A stretch of DNA of 64,000 nt from Clostridia bacterium (GCA_026418275.1 JAOABQ010000109.1:49461-113460); one strand, 5' to 3'. Shown: positions 7,839 to 17,820, counted from the stretch's first letter. Notes: generated from the letters alone by a model not told the origin. Made by a program: numbers and translations.

Positions 7839-9643
7839 AACAGCATCTCCATAATATCATTCATTTTATATTCACGGTCCGGCTTAAGTTCCAGCTTTAA
7901 GTATTTTGAGGAAATCACGTATAAAGCCAAAATATGAGAGCATGGTGCTGAAATGTTTCTGGGTCCTTTATTGAATTCTTTGCACTTGCAGCTCACTTTG
8001 GAAATTTGGCCATCCTGATCAATGATTAGTTCGGTTTGGGTCGGATCATATTGCCGCCGGTAATCCTCTGTTCCGCGATATTTCCAATGTTCATATTTGG
8101 GATTTGGCATTTTAAATGAATGTGCTGCAACAAATTCCTTCTTGGAGGTTGTTTTGATCCGGAAGTGTCCCATTCCCTCCTCCAGATGCTCCTGAACTTT
8201 TAATTCCATTTCGGTGGTCTCGTACAACTCGCCGGGAATCGGAACATTACACAATTGTCTAAACCGGACCCTATCCTTTATTGGGTCGAAATACCCCTCC
8301 CCACGCCGCATAAGCATCCCGGCGCCTGCCTTATTGCTGCTTTTTGAAGCGCCAGCGAGGCGGGCATAAATATCATCCAGAGATAAACAGCGGTGTTCCT
8401 TCATCAATGGATACACTTCATCATAGTTTCCGTTCCCGATATATCCTCCCAATATATTGAAAGCCGTTCCTTTTACCCAATCATTGGAGGACCAGGACGA
8501 GAAACCGATGGTCATTCTCATGGTTCCCATGTCTGCCATAATAAACTGCGGCATTCCAAAGCCAAGGAGCCGGACTTTAAAGGACTGAGACAGAGGAATG
8601 ATTTTTTCAATCACCAACCAGCGTCTTCTTCCCCAAATCTTCTCTTCCCGTCTCTTCTCACCGGTATAAACCGCTTTAAGCGTAAGTACGGTGCCAAAGG
8701 GCTCAAAAACAATCTCCACCGGTTTTCCGGGCTCTAGTATCCATTTCATGTATCTGGGGCTTTCATGGGCTTTATGCCTTCTTAAAAAGGAGCAGATATC
8801 ATACATATCAACCGGAGAAAGGTTAATATCGACGCCTCCCAGGCTCGCTGCCGAAGAAACCTGATTAAAGCCCTTTATCCAGGTTTCGGGAAGATCAATC
8901 TTCTTTTCCAGGTACTCGGGCATTATGCCTGTATCTACCGTAAACCCACCGGGGTTTACCGACAGTTCTACCTTTGTGTATGTACGGAACCGCTCCATTT
9001 CCTTGGCAAGCTTTGCGGAAAAATCGATATTGGTAGTTCCCAAGCGGGGTTTTTCAAGCAATTCAAATTCTTCCATGGCAACAGATAAACAGCCATAGGT
9101 AGATTCATCCAGAGAAAATGCTTCAAAGGAAACCTGATCGGGATGAACGGTGATCACAGGGTCCAATACATACCAGAGGGCAAGATCCCTTTCTTTGATG
9201 AATTTCCAAAAATCCCGTTCAAGCTTGTTATAATCCCGCCAGATATCATGCTCATCAATTTCTTTCTTTATATTATTTTTCAGCTGCAGGAGATCCTTGA
9301 TTTTGGTGTGATTCTCCCCCAAATGCAGCTTCAGCTCATTCATACCTTTTTCTAAATTTTCTCTTACACCGGGCATGTATTGTTCATGCTGCAGCATACG
9401 CCTTTCAATTTCCCCATCCAACCAAGTGAAAAACTCCACTCTTTCTTTCTTTTTTTGGCGCATATCTGAAATAACAATTTGGCGCAGCATCAGCATCGCG
9501 TCCCGGAAAACAAGGGGACGCTTTAATTTACCTACAAAGGACACTTTTTCGTCCCTGGAAAGATCGGGACTAAGCCCTAAAACAGTCTGATCTCCTTGTT
9601 GAAGACACATAGACGGGCTAGCATATTGATAATTAACTTTCAA
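7835..9643 (-). CDS. SWIM zinc-finger protein (WHSWIM-like retron partner)
   Basis: 602 aa. Near the C-terminus, C552-x-C554-x13-C568-x-H570 forms a SWIM zinc finger (CxCxnCxH), a fold known to bind nucleic acid or protein. The remaining 550 residues have no motif I can name with certainty; a helical N-terminal half and a mixed middle part can be seen. The start is TTG at 9643: AGGGGAGG lies 9 nt upstream, whereas the longer frame to 9742 has no ribosome site and overlaps the upstream gene more. The TTG overlaps the end of the helical-repeat gene by 11 nt, and the stop overlaps the RT start by 4 nt, giving a tight three-gene operon. As I recall it, ARM plus WHSWIM proteins are the partners of type XIII retrons, which supports a role as effector or regulator of this system. 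Confidence 0.82.
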   Translation of the reverse strand: MKVNYQYASPSMCLQQGDQTVLGLSPDLSRDEKVSFVGKLKRPLVFRDAMLMLRQIVISDMRQKKKERVEFFTWLDGEIERRMLQHEQYMPGVRENLEKGMNELKLHLGENHTKIKDLLQLKNNIKKEIDEHDIWRDYNKLERDFWKFIKERDLALWYVLDPVITVHPDQVSFEAFSLDESTYGCLSVAMEEFELLEKPRLGTTNIDFSAKLAKEMERFRTYTKVELSVNPGGFTVDTGIMPEYLEKKIDLPETWIKGFNQVSSAASLGGVDINLSPVDMYDICSFLRRHKAHESPRYMKWILEPGKPVEIVFEPFGTVLTLKAVYTGEKRREEKIWGRRRWLVIEKIIPLSQSFKVRLLGFGMPQFIMADMGTMRMTIGFSSWSSNDWVKGTAFNILGGYIGNGNYDEVYPLMKEHRCLSLDDIYARLAGASKSSNKAGAGMLMRRGEGYFDPIKDRVRFRQLCNVPIPGELYETTEMELKVQEHLEEGMGHFRIKTTSKKEFVAAHSFKMPNPKYEHWKYRGTEDYRRQYDPTQTELIIDQDGQISKVSCKCKEFNKGPRNISAPCSHILALYVISSKYLKLELKPDREYKMNDIMEMLL

Positions 9644-12600
9644 GTGACAGTACCTCCCCTCTAACTTTAGCAAGCGTAACCAGGGCCCGCTCCGAATCCT
9701 TGATGATATTGGAACCGCCAATATCCAGTAAAATACTTTCAATATCTTCTATTTTATCTCTATATTTCAAGGCAAACCGGGGAATCGCCTCACAAATCCT
9801 GTCTTTACTGATAGAGACTTTATTGGGCAGCAATAAGAGGGTTTTTAAGTAGTACATAAAAAGATCTTTATTTCCATTTCCCAACTGGTCAATAACCAGG
9901 TTCATTTTATCTGAAATATACGCTTTTATATCTGCAGCGCCGTGTTCCAGCATCCCAATGATAAAGTCCCCGGGAATCATGTCGCCGTATATTGCATCCA
10001 GCTTTTTAAGTCCCAGGGTGTAGGCTTTGGGAACAGGAGAATCAATGAGGATGGCATGCATCTTTTTTTGCTTTTCGGAAGGCAAACCGTCAAAAATCTC
10101 TTCTGCCATTCTATTGAGCACCGTCGCCTCCGATTCAAATAAGATTAACAAAGTTGAAAACCGGTTTTGAAGTTCCTCTTTATTTTGCGATATCAAATTA
10201 AATAGCATTGCAGTCATTTTTGAATTCCCGTTGTCCAAAATATCCAAGATTTCGGAATCCGAGGGACTTTTCCTGTTCCTAACTGAATCTAAAAGAGAGA
10301 TAATCCGTTTATTTCTAACCGAGATTGACTTTTTGCCCGGTTCAATACTTACCTCTGCCAATATGGATTGCAGTTCCTCAACGGAAAAGGCAAAAACTAA
10401 TTCCTCAATCAATGTGATAAGCCACTCGGGCATCTTTGGTGCGTAAAACAGTGCAGCAATGAGCCCGGACATTGTTTCGACCTTTGCCGCCGTTGAAGCC
10501 TGCCGGATTTGACTTAAGGATAACGTAAGAATATCTCTGATACTCTCAGGAAGCTCTCTATGGAGCTCCATTAACCCACTTTTTTCGCTTAAGATGTGCT
10601 TTATAAACGCCGCATACTGCTCTCCCCCCATAGAAAGAAGGTTTTGCCGGAACAATTCCACCCATTGCTCCAGATTGTCTAGTGAAAGCAGCTCTGCCAC
10701 GATCTCAGGAGAAAATGCCCCGTTTGTCCTTTGGAAGAATTCCATGGCACGCTCATGCATTTTTTTATCCGGACACCCCATTAGGCCAAGCATTAAGGCA
10801 GGGTCAAATGTTTTTAACTGATTAAGCCTGGTTGTAAGAATACTCTTAAACATTCCTGCAAGCGGTCCATATGGAACCTGTGTCAAGCTGATCAACTGCC
10901 GGTAATTCATATTGTCAATAAACGAGCCTGCATTGGGAGAGTCTTTCAAAATGCAATAGCATGCTTTTATCACCGGAAGGATCTGCGCCCGGATGGCGAT
11001 GTCTGCTACCACATCCAGGTGTTGATCCCAGATTTCCCGCTTGTATTCATAACGGCCTCCCAGCTTCATGAGTTGGTCGTTGGTAAGCCACTCATAGCGT
11101 GCACTCCAATTTTCCCAGCCCGTGGGCGGGGTTTCCGCAAAGTCGTGATATAAATAATATTTTATAAATTCGTTAAACTGGAAATTTCCACGGAACTTGC
11201 ATACATAATCATCAGGCGTATAGCTGGTCAAGAGGTGTCTCATGACTTCCATAAACTTACCTGGCTGATTCTCTGCATAGAAATGAATGATTCTCTTCAC
11301 ATACCGGTGAAAATATTTATATGCTTTAACCTTACCACTCCACTTCAAGTAGTAGGTTAACCGGGGCGCATCCAGGTAATAGGCAATTTTTCCGATCACA
11401 TCCGCAAGCTCATAGATTTCCGCTTCCTGAAGGGTACTTTTAAAGTCAATCAGCTTTAATCTCACCCCATCGGTATAAGGCCCGACTTTATACCTTCTGG
11501 GGGCCTCCGTTTCCACATAGCGGCGTTCATTATAGTCATAGCTTAGATAATAATCCTTAAGCAATCCGGACAGGGCGTATCTTCTGTAAGAAGAACCATC
11601 CATCACTTTCTCGGGCGGAATGTCCTTTTTATTGATTCTGATAAGATGCAAATCCATCTCCCGGAGAGTTTTACGGATCCAATTGATTTTGTCTGTTTTC
11701 AGTTCAGGATCCAATGCGTGGATATATATGTTGGCGCACCGTTTTACACCTTTTGCATAATTGGAGTCGGTCCACTTGATTTCGGATTCCATCAGTGCTT
11801 TCGCTTCCTGAATTAAAATGGGATTCGCTGCTCTTGCCAGTTCCAGGAATAACCCGGATATCACTTCGGCACTTCCAACATTCAGGAGCGTTGTAATTAC
11901 TTCTTTGGGAGGGTTCTTTGCCAGCATTTCCTTTAGCCGTTTTTTTCTTATGTAAATATTGAGATTACTCATCATATCGGTCATGATGCCAAAATATTCA
12001 TCAAAGTGTTCATCTAATTTTAAAATTTCATTCGGTGTCCTTGCCGGCTTGAATCCCTCAAACCGCATATTCATGTCCTCAATTTTTTTAATGTACTGTC
12101 CATAGTGCAGTGAGACAAAATAAGGAAAGATAAGCTGGTTTTCGGGTTTTAAATTTTGAAATTCTTTAACGATATATTGGGGGTTGCATCTCCAACTCCA
12201 TGAATATTCCAAGCCTTTTTTATAGAACATTGCCGGAAATTCACCGTTTCTGCTGCGGTCATAAAGGCCCTCCTCTATGATCTTTACCGCTTGAAAAGAA
12301 GGCAAATGCCCTTCCTTCCCCTTAAAAACAGCATAGGAGGTATACACAACTTCATCCTGAAGAACCTTCTCTCTCCCGGTATTTTCATTGTTTTTAAACG
12401 GATGCCTCCCATACAGGATGAGAAAACTGGGGTTTTGACTGTCATCCCACCCCCATAAAACAATCCGTCTTAATGGGTTAAAGTCTTTTTTCCATATTTT
12501 CGTAGGCAGCTTTTCATTAAGGTCATACTTTTTCAATGATTGGGGTTTAGGCTCTTTGCTTTGAAGTTGATTTTCATTTGGCCGGGGCGGAACGCTATGA

Positions 12601-12668
12601 TCCTTTTCACCGGACTCCATTAAATTTAAAATAGACTTTGTCAGTTTCTTTTTTATGAACTTAAACAT
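9633..12668 (-). CDS. Large helical-repeat (ARM/HEAT-like) protein of the retron operon
   Basis: 1011 aa, first gene of the operon, AAGGGTGG ribosome site. Residues 1-60 are basic and low-complexity; from about residue 230 onward the sequence is almost entirely amphipathic helices in 35-45-residue units, as in ARM/HEAT alpha-solenoids. No nuclease, ATPase or protease motif is visible. The N-terminal part (LRRIVLWGWD, FLILYGRHPF) may be a separate beta-rich domain. Solenoids usually serve as protein or nucleic-acid scaffolds, so it may link the msDNA-RT complex to an effector function; this is inference from position. The family is named only from fold and neighbours. Confidence 0.72.
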   Translation of the reverse strand: MFKFIKKKLTKSILNLMESGEKDHSVPPRPNENQLQSKEPKPQSLKKYDLNEKLPTKIWKKDFNPLRRIVLWGWDDSQNPSFLILYGRHPFKNNENTGREKVLQDEVVYTSYAVFKGKEGHLPSFQAVKIIEEGLYDRSRNGEFPAMFYKKGLEYSWSWRCNPQYIVKEFQNLKPENQLIFPYFVSLHYGQYIKKIEDMNMRFEGFKPARTPNEILKLDEHFDEYFGIMTDMMSNLNIYIRKKRLKEMLAKNPPKEVITTLLNVGSAEVISGLFLELARAANPILIQEAKALMESEIKWTDSNYAKGVKRCANIYIHALDPELKTDKINWIRKTLREMDLHLIRINKKDIPPEKVMDGSSYRRYALSGLLKDYYLSYDYNERRYVETEAPRRYKVGPYTDGVRLKLIDFKSTLQEAEIYELADVIGKIAYYLDAPRLTYYLKWSGKVKAYKYFHRYVKRIIHFYAENQPGKFMEVMRHLLTSYTPDDYVCKFRGNFQFNEFIKYYLYHDFAETPPTGWENWSARYEWLTNDQLMKLGGRYEYKREIWDQHLDVVADIAIRAQILPVIKACYCILKDSPNAGSFIDNMNYRQLISLTQVPYGPLAGMFKSILTTRLNQLKTFDPALMLGLMGCPDKKMHERAMEFFQRTNGAFSPEIVAELLSLDNLEQWVELFRQNLLSMGGEQYAAFIKHILSEKSGLMELHRELPESIRDILTLSLSQIRQASTAAKVETMSGLIAALFYAPKMPEWLITLIEELVFAFSVEELQSILAEVSIEPGKKSISVRNKRIISLLDSVRNRKSPSDSEILDILDNGNSKMTAMLFNLISQNKEELQNRFSTLLILFESEATVLNRMAEEIFDGLPSEKQKKMHAILIDSPVPKAYTLGLKKLDAIYGDMIPGDFIIGMLEHGAADIKAYISDKMNLVIDQLGNGNKDLFMYYLKTLLLLPNKVSISKDRICEAIPRFALKYRDKIEDIESILLDIGGSNIIKDSERALVTLAKVRGEVLSLES

Positions 12669-13177
12669 ATTAGACCACCCTTAACTCACGCTTATAATTA
12701 TCCTTAGCCTTTATCCATACCCCATAGAAGATTGATTTAGCATTACTATTTTTATGAGTATCTAACTATAAAATTGTAAAATCGATGTAAATCTTTAAAC
12801 TCACTTGTATTAAAGGTATGTAAAAGGCACTTGGCATAGCGATTTGATTTATGTAAGTAAAATTTTACTGATGCAAACTAATATCACATACCATTCTATC
12901 ATAATCAGGTTCATACTTGAAACCCCTAGATTTGTGAAATATCTATTTAATAAATTTATTATATTGAATTTAAATTCATGAATTAAGAAATATTGGATCA
13001 ATTAAGCAGCTATGGCATATTTATTGTAAAAGAATTATAATGTTGTCAATACGGTGCATATATACCTTTGATGCAAATAGGTATTAAAACGTGAGGTTCA
13101 AAAAGATTTACAGGGTATCTATCCATTGTTAATGCGTATGTATATTTACAGAAATAATTTTACAGGGGGATTATATA
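12669..13177. other. Intergenic region between divergent genes
   Basis: AT-rich, about 510 nt, between the leftward retron operon and the rightward cyclase gene. It must hold both promoters, but I could not pick a convincing -35/-10 pair on either strand. No repeat or RNA structure stands out. Confidence 0.5.
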
Positions 13178-13954
13178 ATGAAGAAATTTATCGATTTAAG
13201 TATTTCCATTGAGAACAACATACCTTCGGATCCGCAAGGCATGATTCCGCAAATCCAATATATACATCACGATACGGGTGCCAAGCAAATGGCTGACTTT
13301 TTTCCCGGCATAGATACTCAAAAGGATTTACCCGATGGAAAAGGTTGGGCCATAGAGCTTATGACCTTATCCTCTCATTCAGGGACACATCTTGATGCGC
13401 CCTGGCATTATCACCCTACTATGAGTAAGGGCCAAAAAGCATTAACCATCGATGAAATTCCGCTTGAATGGTGTATGGGCAACGGTGTTAAGCTGGATTT
13501 TACACACTTTGCCGACGGCTATCTTGTTACCGCAAAGGATATGGAGGAGGCATTCAAGCAGATCGGATATGAATTAAAATCGGGGGATATCGTTCTCATT
13601 CATACGGGAGCCGATAAATACTGGGGCAAGCCGGAGTATCTAATCAAAGGATGCGGTATGGGAAAGGAAGCAACCCTCTGGTTGTGCGAGAAAGGTGTGC
13701 GGGTGGTCGGAACCGATGCCTGGAGTTGGGACCGTCCCCTGCCTCTGATTGCAAAAGATTTCGCTCAAAGTAAAGACTCCTCTATTATCTGGGAAGGGCA
13801 TTTTGCAGGTATTGAATGCGGATATTGCCATATTGAAAAGCTTACAAATCTTGAAAAGCTTCCGCCTTACGGTTTTACCTTTTGTGGCTTTCCTGTAAAG
13901 ATAAAGGACGCAAGTGCCGGATGGATAAGAGCTGTCGCAATTATAGAAGAATAA
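13178..13954 (+). CDS. Cyclase/arylformamidase (kynurenine formamidase) family metal-dependent hydrolase
   Basis: 258 aa. The family motif HxGTHxDxPxH is present as HSGTHLDAPWHYH near residue 72; these His and Asp residues bind the catalytic metal. The C-terminal part carries GHFAGIECGYCHIEKL, as in the putative cyclase family (PF04199). Members hydrolyse N-formylkynurenine or other amides, or belong to polyketide-type cyclases; no tryptophan catabolism genes are nearby, so the substrate stays open. GGGGGA ribosome site at good spacing. It appears monocistronic. Confidence 0.85.
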   Translation: MKKFIDLSISIENNIPSDPQGMIPQIQYIHHDTGAKQMADFFPGIDTQKDLPDGKGWAIELMTLSSHSGTHLDAPWHYHPTMSKGQKALTIDEIPLEWCMGNGVKLDFTHFADGYLVTAKDMEEAFKQIGYELKSGDIVLIHTGADKYWGKPEYLIKGCGMGKEATLWLCEKGVRVVGTDAWSWDRPLPLIAKDFAQSKDSSIIWEGHFAGIECGYCHIEKLTNLEKLPPYGFTFCGFPVKIKDASAGWIRAVAIIEE

Positions 13955-14163
13955 AACATATCTCTTTTGTTAGCAAAGGCTGTTCAAAGCAACGGCAAAT
14001 TCAAAATATTTCAGAGTCAGAAGGATGTGCCCCCGGTTCTTCTTTTTTTTCAGTTAACCTGAATAGGAATAAGTTTTATGAAACAACAACATACTATAAT
14101 ATTGAAAAGTTGTAAAACTTGGAATGCATGGGTTTATTATAAATGTAAGAAGGAATCGTAATT

Positions 14164-14916
14164 ATGAACTATCGTCGTCCGCTTGCCACCATCAGCATAT
14201 TGGGAGTTACCCATTTACACCGGCAGAATCCTTTTATGGTAGCCTGGTGGTCTGCCGCATTTCCCGGTTTCGGTCAATATTTGCTCAATCAATATCTTCG
14301 GGCCACCTTACTCACTATATCCGAAGTAATTATCAATACATTAGCCCATGTTAATGAAGCCATAGTATATACCTATTGTGGAAAGTTTGAAATGGCAAAA
14401 TCCGTTCTCAACCCCAGATGGGCACTTGGATATTTTATTGTTTATCTTTTTGCAATTTGGAATAGCTATCGCTCAGCTTTGATACAAAATAAAATGTGTC
14501 ACCTTGCAGAGCTTGAAAATGAACCATTACGGATTACGCTCATTACTCCTCTTGAAATTCAATACATAGAACAGAAAAACCCTAAAATAGCAGCATTGTA
14601 CTCATTCTGCTTTCCGGGGTTGGGCCAGTTATACAATCACCGGTTCGGACTTGCATTCTATGCAATTCTATGGTGGTGGGTTTATGCTGCCTTATCACGT
14701 GCTTATGAGTCTTTAGTATGTTTAATACTTGGAAAAGTCCCTGAATCCATTTCCATGCTGCACCCACATTGGCTGTTATTTATGCCCTCTGTTTTAGGTG
14801 GTGCTGCTTACCATGCATTTATTACATCAGTTGAGCATAATAGACTTTACCGGATAGAACAGCGTCAGTTTCTTTTAGAGCGCTATAAAAATTCTAACAT
14901 TCGTATTTTTGGCTAA
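14164..14916 (+). CDS. Membrane protein with duplicated PGxGQ segment
   Basis: 250 aa, about five hydrophobic segments. The protein contains two similar halves: AAFPGFGQYLLNQYLRA near residue 32 and FCFPGLGQLYNHRFGLA near residue 152, each followed by hydrophobic helices and an N/HPRW or HPHW motif. The PGxGQxY pattern resembles TM2-domain proteins, in which it joins two helices, so this may be an internal duplication of such a unit. Function unknown. The next gene starts 15 nt after its stop, so the two are probably co-transcribed. Confidence 0.65.
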   Translation: MNYRRPLATISILGVTHLHRQNPFMVAWWSAAFPGFGQYLLNQYLRATLLTISEVIINTLAHVNEAIVYTYCGKFEMAKSVLNPRWALGYFIVYLFAIWNSYRSALIQNKMCHLAELENEPLRITLITPLEIQYIEQKNPKIAALYSFCFPGLGQLYNHRFGLAFYAILWWWVYAALSRAYESLVCLILGKVPESISMLHPHWLLFMPSVLGGAAYHAFITSVEHNRLYRIEQRQFLLERYKNSNIRIFG

Positions 14917-14931
14917 GAAGGTGTTGACAAC

Positions 14932-15390
14932 TTGTTGATTATTGGAACGTTTGAACATTCTATTGAATTGGAACAAGCTTTGGCTGAGCTAGAACATAGT
15001 GGTATACTCCGAAGCCATATACTGGTTGTTCCTATGGACATATATCCCATAACTTCTGACCGGTTTATGAATAAATCAAACGACTTTTACAACAAAGGCA
15101 TTGAGGTAGGCATGGCCTGTGCCACTGCATGCTCGGTTGTTGGTGTAAGTATTGGATTTATTTTGTCATTAGGGCCTATTTTTTGGGGACTGGCTACTGC
15201 CTTTACCGCATTTATGATAGGATTCGGATTATACTGTCTCTTTAACAAGAATACACATCGACATCTGCCGAAGAAACTTCCTGAGGTTACAGTGGTAGTC
15301 CAATGTCAGGCAAACCAATCGATACCGGTTGAAGAGATCATGTGGAAATACCGTGTCCTGACAGTTGGCCGGGTTTTGGAATCATTATGA
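14932..15390 (+). CDS. Small membrane protein, hypothetical
   Basis: 152 aa, TTG start preceded by AAGAAGGTG. Residues 1-45 (LIIGTFEHSIELEQALAELE) look like a soluble alpha/beta domain of the kind found in proteins sensing general stress; two membrane helices with Gly-rich faces follow at about 60-105, then a cytosolic tail. The arrangement resembles low-molecular-weight membrane proteins of the DUF1269/YflT type but I do not recognise the family with certainty. Likely an operon partner of the preceding PGxGQ protein. Confidence 0.55.
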   Translation: MLIIGTFEHSIELEQALAELEHSGILRSHILVVPMDIYPITSDRFMNKSNDFYNKGIEVGMACATACSVVGVSIGFILSLGPIFWGLATAFTAFMIGFGLYCLFNKNTHRHLPKKLPEVTVVVQCQANQSIPVEEIMWKYRVLTVGRVLESL

Positions 15391-15466
15391 AGTGATTTTG
15401 ATTTTCCAGCGGAATTGTCTGAGTAAATATAACATGCAGATTATTCCTTGAACTCCTTAATATTCA

Positions 15467-16195
15467 TTATCTAATATCTTTTAAATATTGCTCTACGCCT
15501 TTGACAATAGCTCTTGAAATTTCATCCCTAAAATCTTCCTTCTGGAGTAATTCCCGATCCAGTTTATTTGATAAAAAGGCCGTTTCAACAATAACACCAG
15601 GAACATTTGAATGCTTTAAAAGAAAGTAACTACCTTTTTGAGGCTTATGGATTGTTCTTTTTATTCCCTTATAAGTAAAGCTATTTAAAGCGCTCTGTAT
15701 ACAATACGCTAATTCTTTATTCTGTTCATATTTATTACTATAAAAGACAATTGCACTATCTGTCTGAGGTCTCTTCAAATTACAATTGACATGAATGCTC
15801 AGAAACAATTGGGCACTGCTCCCATTAATAATATCCTTTCTTGCATTCAAGTCTCTCTGGTGACGACTTCCTTTTGAATCTGAAAGTTTATCAAGCGATA
15901 TATCTTCTTCTCTTGTTAAAACTACCGCATACCCTTCTTGCTCCAAATACTCCTTCAACTTTTTTGAAATAGCCAGGTTTATATCCTTTTCCAAAGTTCC
16001 ACCCACTGTTGCTCCACCATCAATTCCGCCATGACCGGGATCAACCACTATGATATTTGTTCCCGGATCTGTAAATATATTCACTATAGAAAAAGGATTA
16101 TACACAAACTTAAGAGTTACAAATGCTGCAAATACAGTGAACAAAAGGGTACCTATATAGTATCCGGCTTTTTTCCTGATAAAAATAATTTTCAA
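15467..16195 (-). CDS. cwlD: N-acetylmuramoyl-L-alanine amidase, CwlD-like
   Basis: 242 aa. One N-terminal membrane anchor (residues 12-32), then an Amidase_3 domain: VVDPGHGGIDGGA (zinc His), the Glu in GTLEKDINL, LSIHVNC (second zinc His) and a GVIVETAFLSN block with the catalytic Glu. Size and layout match CwlD, which removes peptide side chains to make muramic-delta-lactam in spore cortex; other Amidase_3 hydrolases of similar length exist, so the symbol is probable, not proven. Together with sleB-ypeB near 60 kb it marks a spore former. Confidence 0.8.
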   Translation of the reverse strand: MKIIFIRKKAGYYIGTLLFTVFAAFVTLKFVYNPFSIVNIFTDPGTNIIVVDPGHGGIDGGATVGGTLEKDINLAISKKLKEYLEQEGYAVVLTREEDISLDKLSDSKGSRHQRDLNARKDIINGSSAQLFLSIHVNCNLKRPQTDSAIVFYSNKYEQNKELAYCIQSALNSFTYKGIKRTIHKPQKGSYFLLKHSNVPGVIVETAFLSNKLDRELLQKEDFRDEISRAIVKGVEQYLKDIR

Positions 16196-16371
16196 TTTTC
16201 AAACCACCAATTTATTTATCCTTCTGCTTATAATAAATACGCGTTGATACTAAGGTATATGACCCAATCGGGAGGCTTTAGACATATAATATTTATTGAT
16301 ATCACTGCAGAATAAGAGTATGCCAATTTTAAAGCACCTTATTTTTGCGCAATATAAAGGCGCAGATGGTC

Positions 16372-16770
16372 TCATACCAACATATAAATAAATTTTGCAG
16401 CAATAAAAGCAACAGCAAGCCATATCAAAATGATCACAAATGCAGCAGCCAGGCTTTTAGGTCTGCCATTCTTAAAAATGTCCTCAGCTTGGATCCGGCA
16501 TTCTTCCATTATCTCTGGCGGTACAAGCTTTCTTGCAATGGATATCCCTACCGGAATTAATATTAAATCATCCAAATACCCCAAAACAGGAATAAAGTCC
16601 GGGATTAAGTCTATAGGGCTCAGTGCGTATCCCACAATGATGAGTATAACGAGTTTTGCATACCATGGCACATCCTTGCGTTTGTATGCCAGATACAAGG
16701 CTGCCACGTCTGTTTTTAGCATTTTGGCTTTTGTTTTAAGTTTTCCCAGTAAAGTCTTTAAACGATTCAT
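16372..16770 (-). CDS. YkvA-family (DUF1232) membrane protein
   Basis: 132 aa. The conserved DUF1232 core is present: helix, YALSPIDLIPDFIPVLGYLDD, then a second helix; one C-terminal membrane segment. Start set at MNRLKTLL because AAAGGAG lies 8 nt upstream; a longer frame to 16836 has no ribosome site. Function unknown in the family. Confidence 0.85.
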   Translation of the reverse strand: MNRLKTLLGKLKTKAKMLKTDVAALYLAYKRKDVPWYAKLVILIIVGYALSPIDLIPDFIPVLGYLDDLILIPVGISIARKLVPPEIMEECRIQAEDIFKNGRPKSLAAAFVIILIWLAVAFIAAKFIYMLV

Positions 16771-17082
16771 TTCAGTTGCTCCTTTTACCGTTTGTTTTAA
16801 CTTTATCATCCTTTCGGCCTTCTTAACAGGAGTCAAATATACACTTTTTTATTCACCTGTACAATATGTACCCCATTGCCGTCAAACTTCCTGTTTACAA
16901 ATCAACCTTCCGGTAAATTCACGTATATATTTATATGTCAGACTACTTCCCGGAAATCATTTGTGTCAAAATTAAAACATAATCAATCATGCTTAAATCT
17001 TTAGCCTGTATAAAGAAAGACGGTCATCGAGTTAAATAGACAACCGTCAAAGAAATTACTTATAACAACTATATGAAAATAA
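16771..17082. other. Intergenic region with one terminator
   Basis: No gene seen. On the minus strand GACGGT/ACCGTC (17019-17048) with a long loop precedes a T-rich stretch and could terminate the lipoprotein gene that ends at 17083; otherwise nothing recognisable. Confidence 0.4.
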
Positions 17083-17802
17083 TTATTCATTGCTTAGTTG
17101 CAGTTCAATTGATTCTCTTTCAGCGCCAAATCCACTGCGGTAATTGATCAATCCTTTATTCTTTTCCCATATAAACGATTCATAATACCCTGTAGCAACT
17201 TGATTACTATAAGAGTAATATTTCCGTTTATTTCCATCAACCTTAATATATTGATGCCATCCGGGTTCATCTTCACCTAAAGTATCTTTTATTTCTTTAT
17301 CCTGGCAAACAATCGCGCTATCATTTGGCACTTCTTCACTTCGTTTTAACTTATCAAGATTTTCTTCAGTCTGTACTACTCTATATATTTTATCTTTTTG
17401 AACGAAAAAATAACCTAAACCCAAACGGTCATCAGGAACATCTTTAACAGAATCAAGCCTGAGCTCATACAATTTGCCATATTTTAGATTAGCTACTACG
17501 TTAATATATAATTTTACGTCTTTTTCAACAGTTTCTTCAGAGAATAAAAATTTCCCTGTATAGTTAAGCTGCGAAACATTGCTTTTAAAGAAAAATGAAT
17601 TCTCTACAGTTTCTGCATTCATATCATCAGGCTCATTAGTATCAGAATCCGGCCTATTAGTATTTAGATTGTCTTGTGCTGATGGCTTTAAACTGTTAGC
17701 ATTGCTGCTTTGTTCAGTATTATCTCGATTATAATTTGGTTTTGCGCAGCCAGTAGTTACTATAAAGCCAATTGCAAGAATTATAATTAAAACTTTTTTC
17801 AT
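17083..17802 (-). CDS. Lipoprotein of unknown function
   Basis: 239 aa. Signal sequence MKKVLIIILAIGFIVTTGC with a lipobox TTGC, then about 50 residues rich in N, S, D and T as a spacer, then a beta-rich domain with several Tyr and Trp (GWHQYIKVDG, YSYSNQVATGYYESF). No family recognised. It lies 18 nt after the stop of the RCC1 protein gene, so the two may be one transcription unit of cell-surface proteins. Confidence 0.7.
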   Translation of the reverse strand: MKKVLIIILAIGFIVTTGCAKPNYNRDNTEQSSNANSLKPSAQDNLNTNRPDSDTNEPDDMNAETVENSFFFKSNVSQLNYTGKFLFSEETVEKDVKLYINVVANLKYGKLYELRLDSVKDVPDDRLGLGYFFVQKDKIYRVVQTEENLDKLKRSEEVPNDSAIVCQDKEIKDTLGEDEPGWHQYIKVDGNKRKYYSYSNQVATGYYESFIWEKNKGLINYRSGFGAERESIELQLSNE

Positions 17803-17820
17803 ACATATTACCCCTGATAT

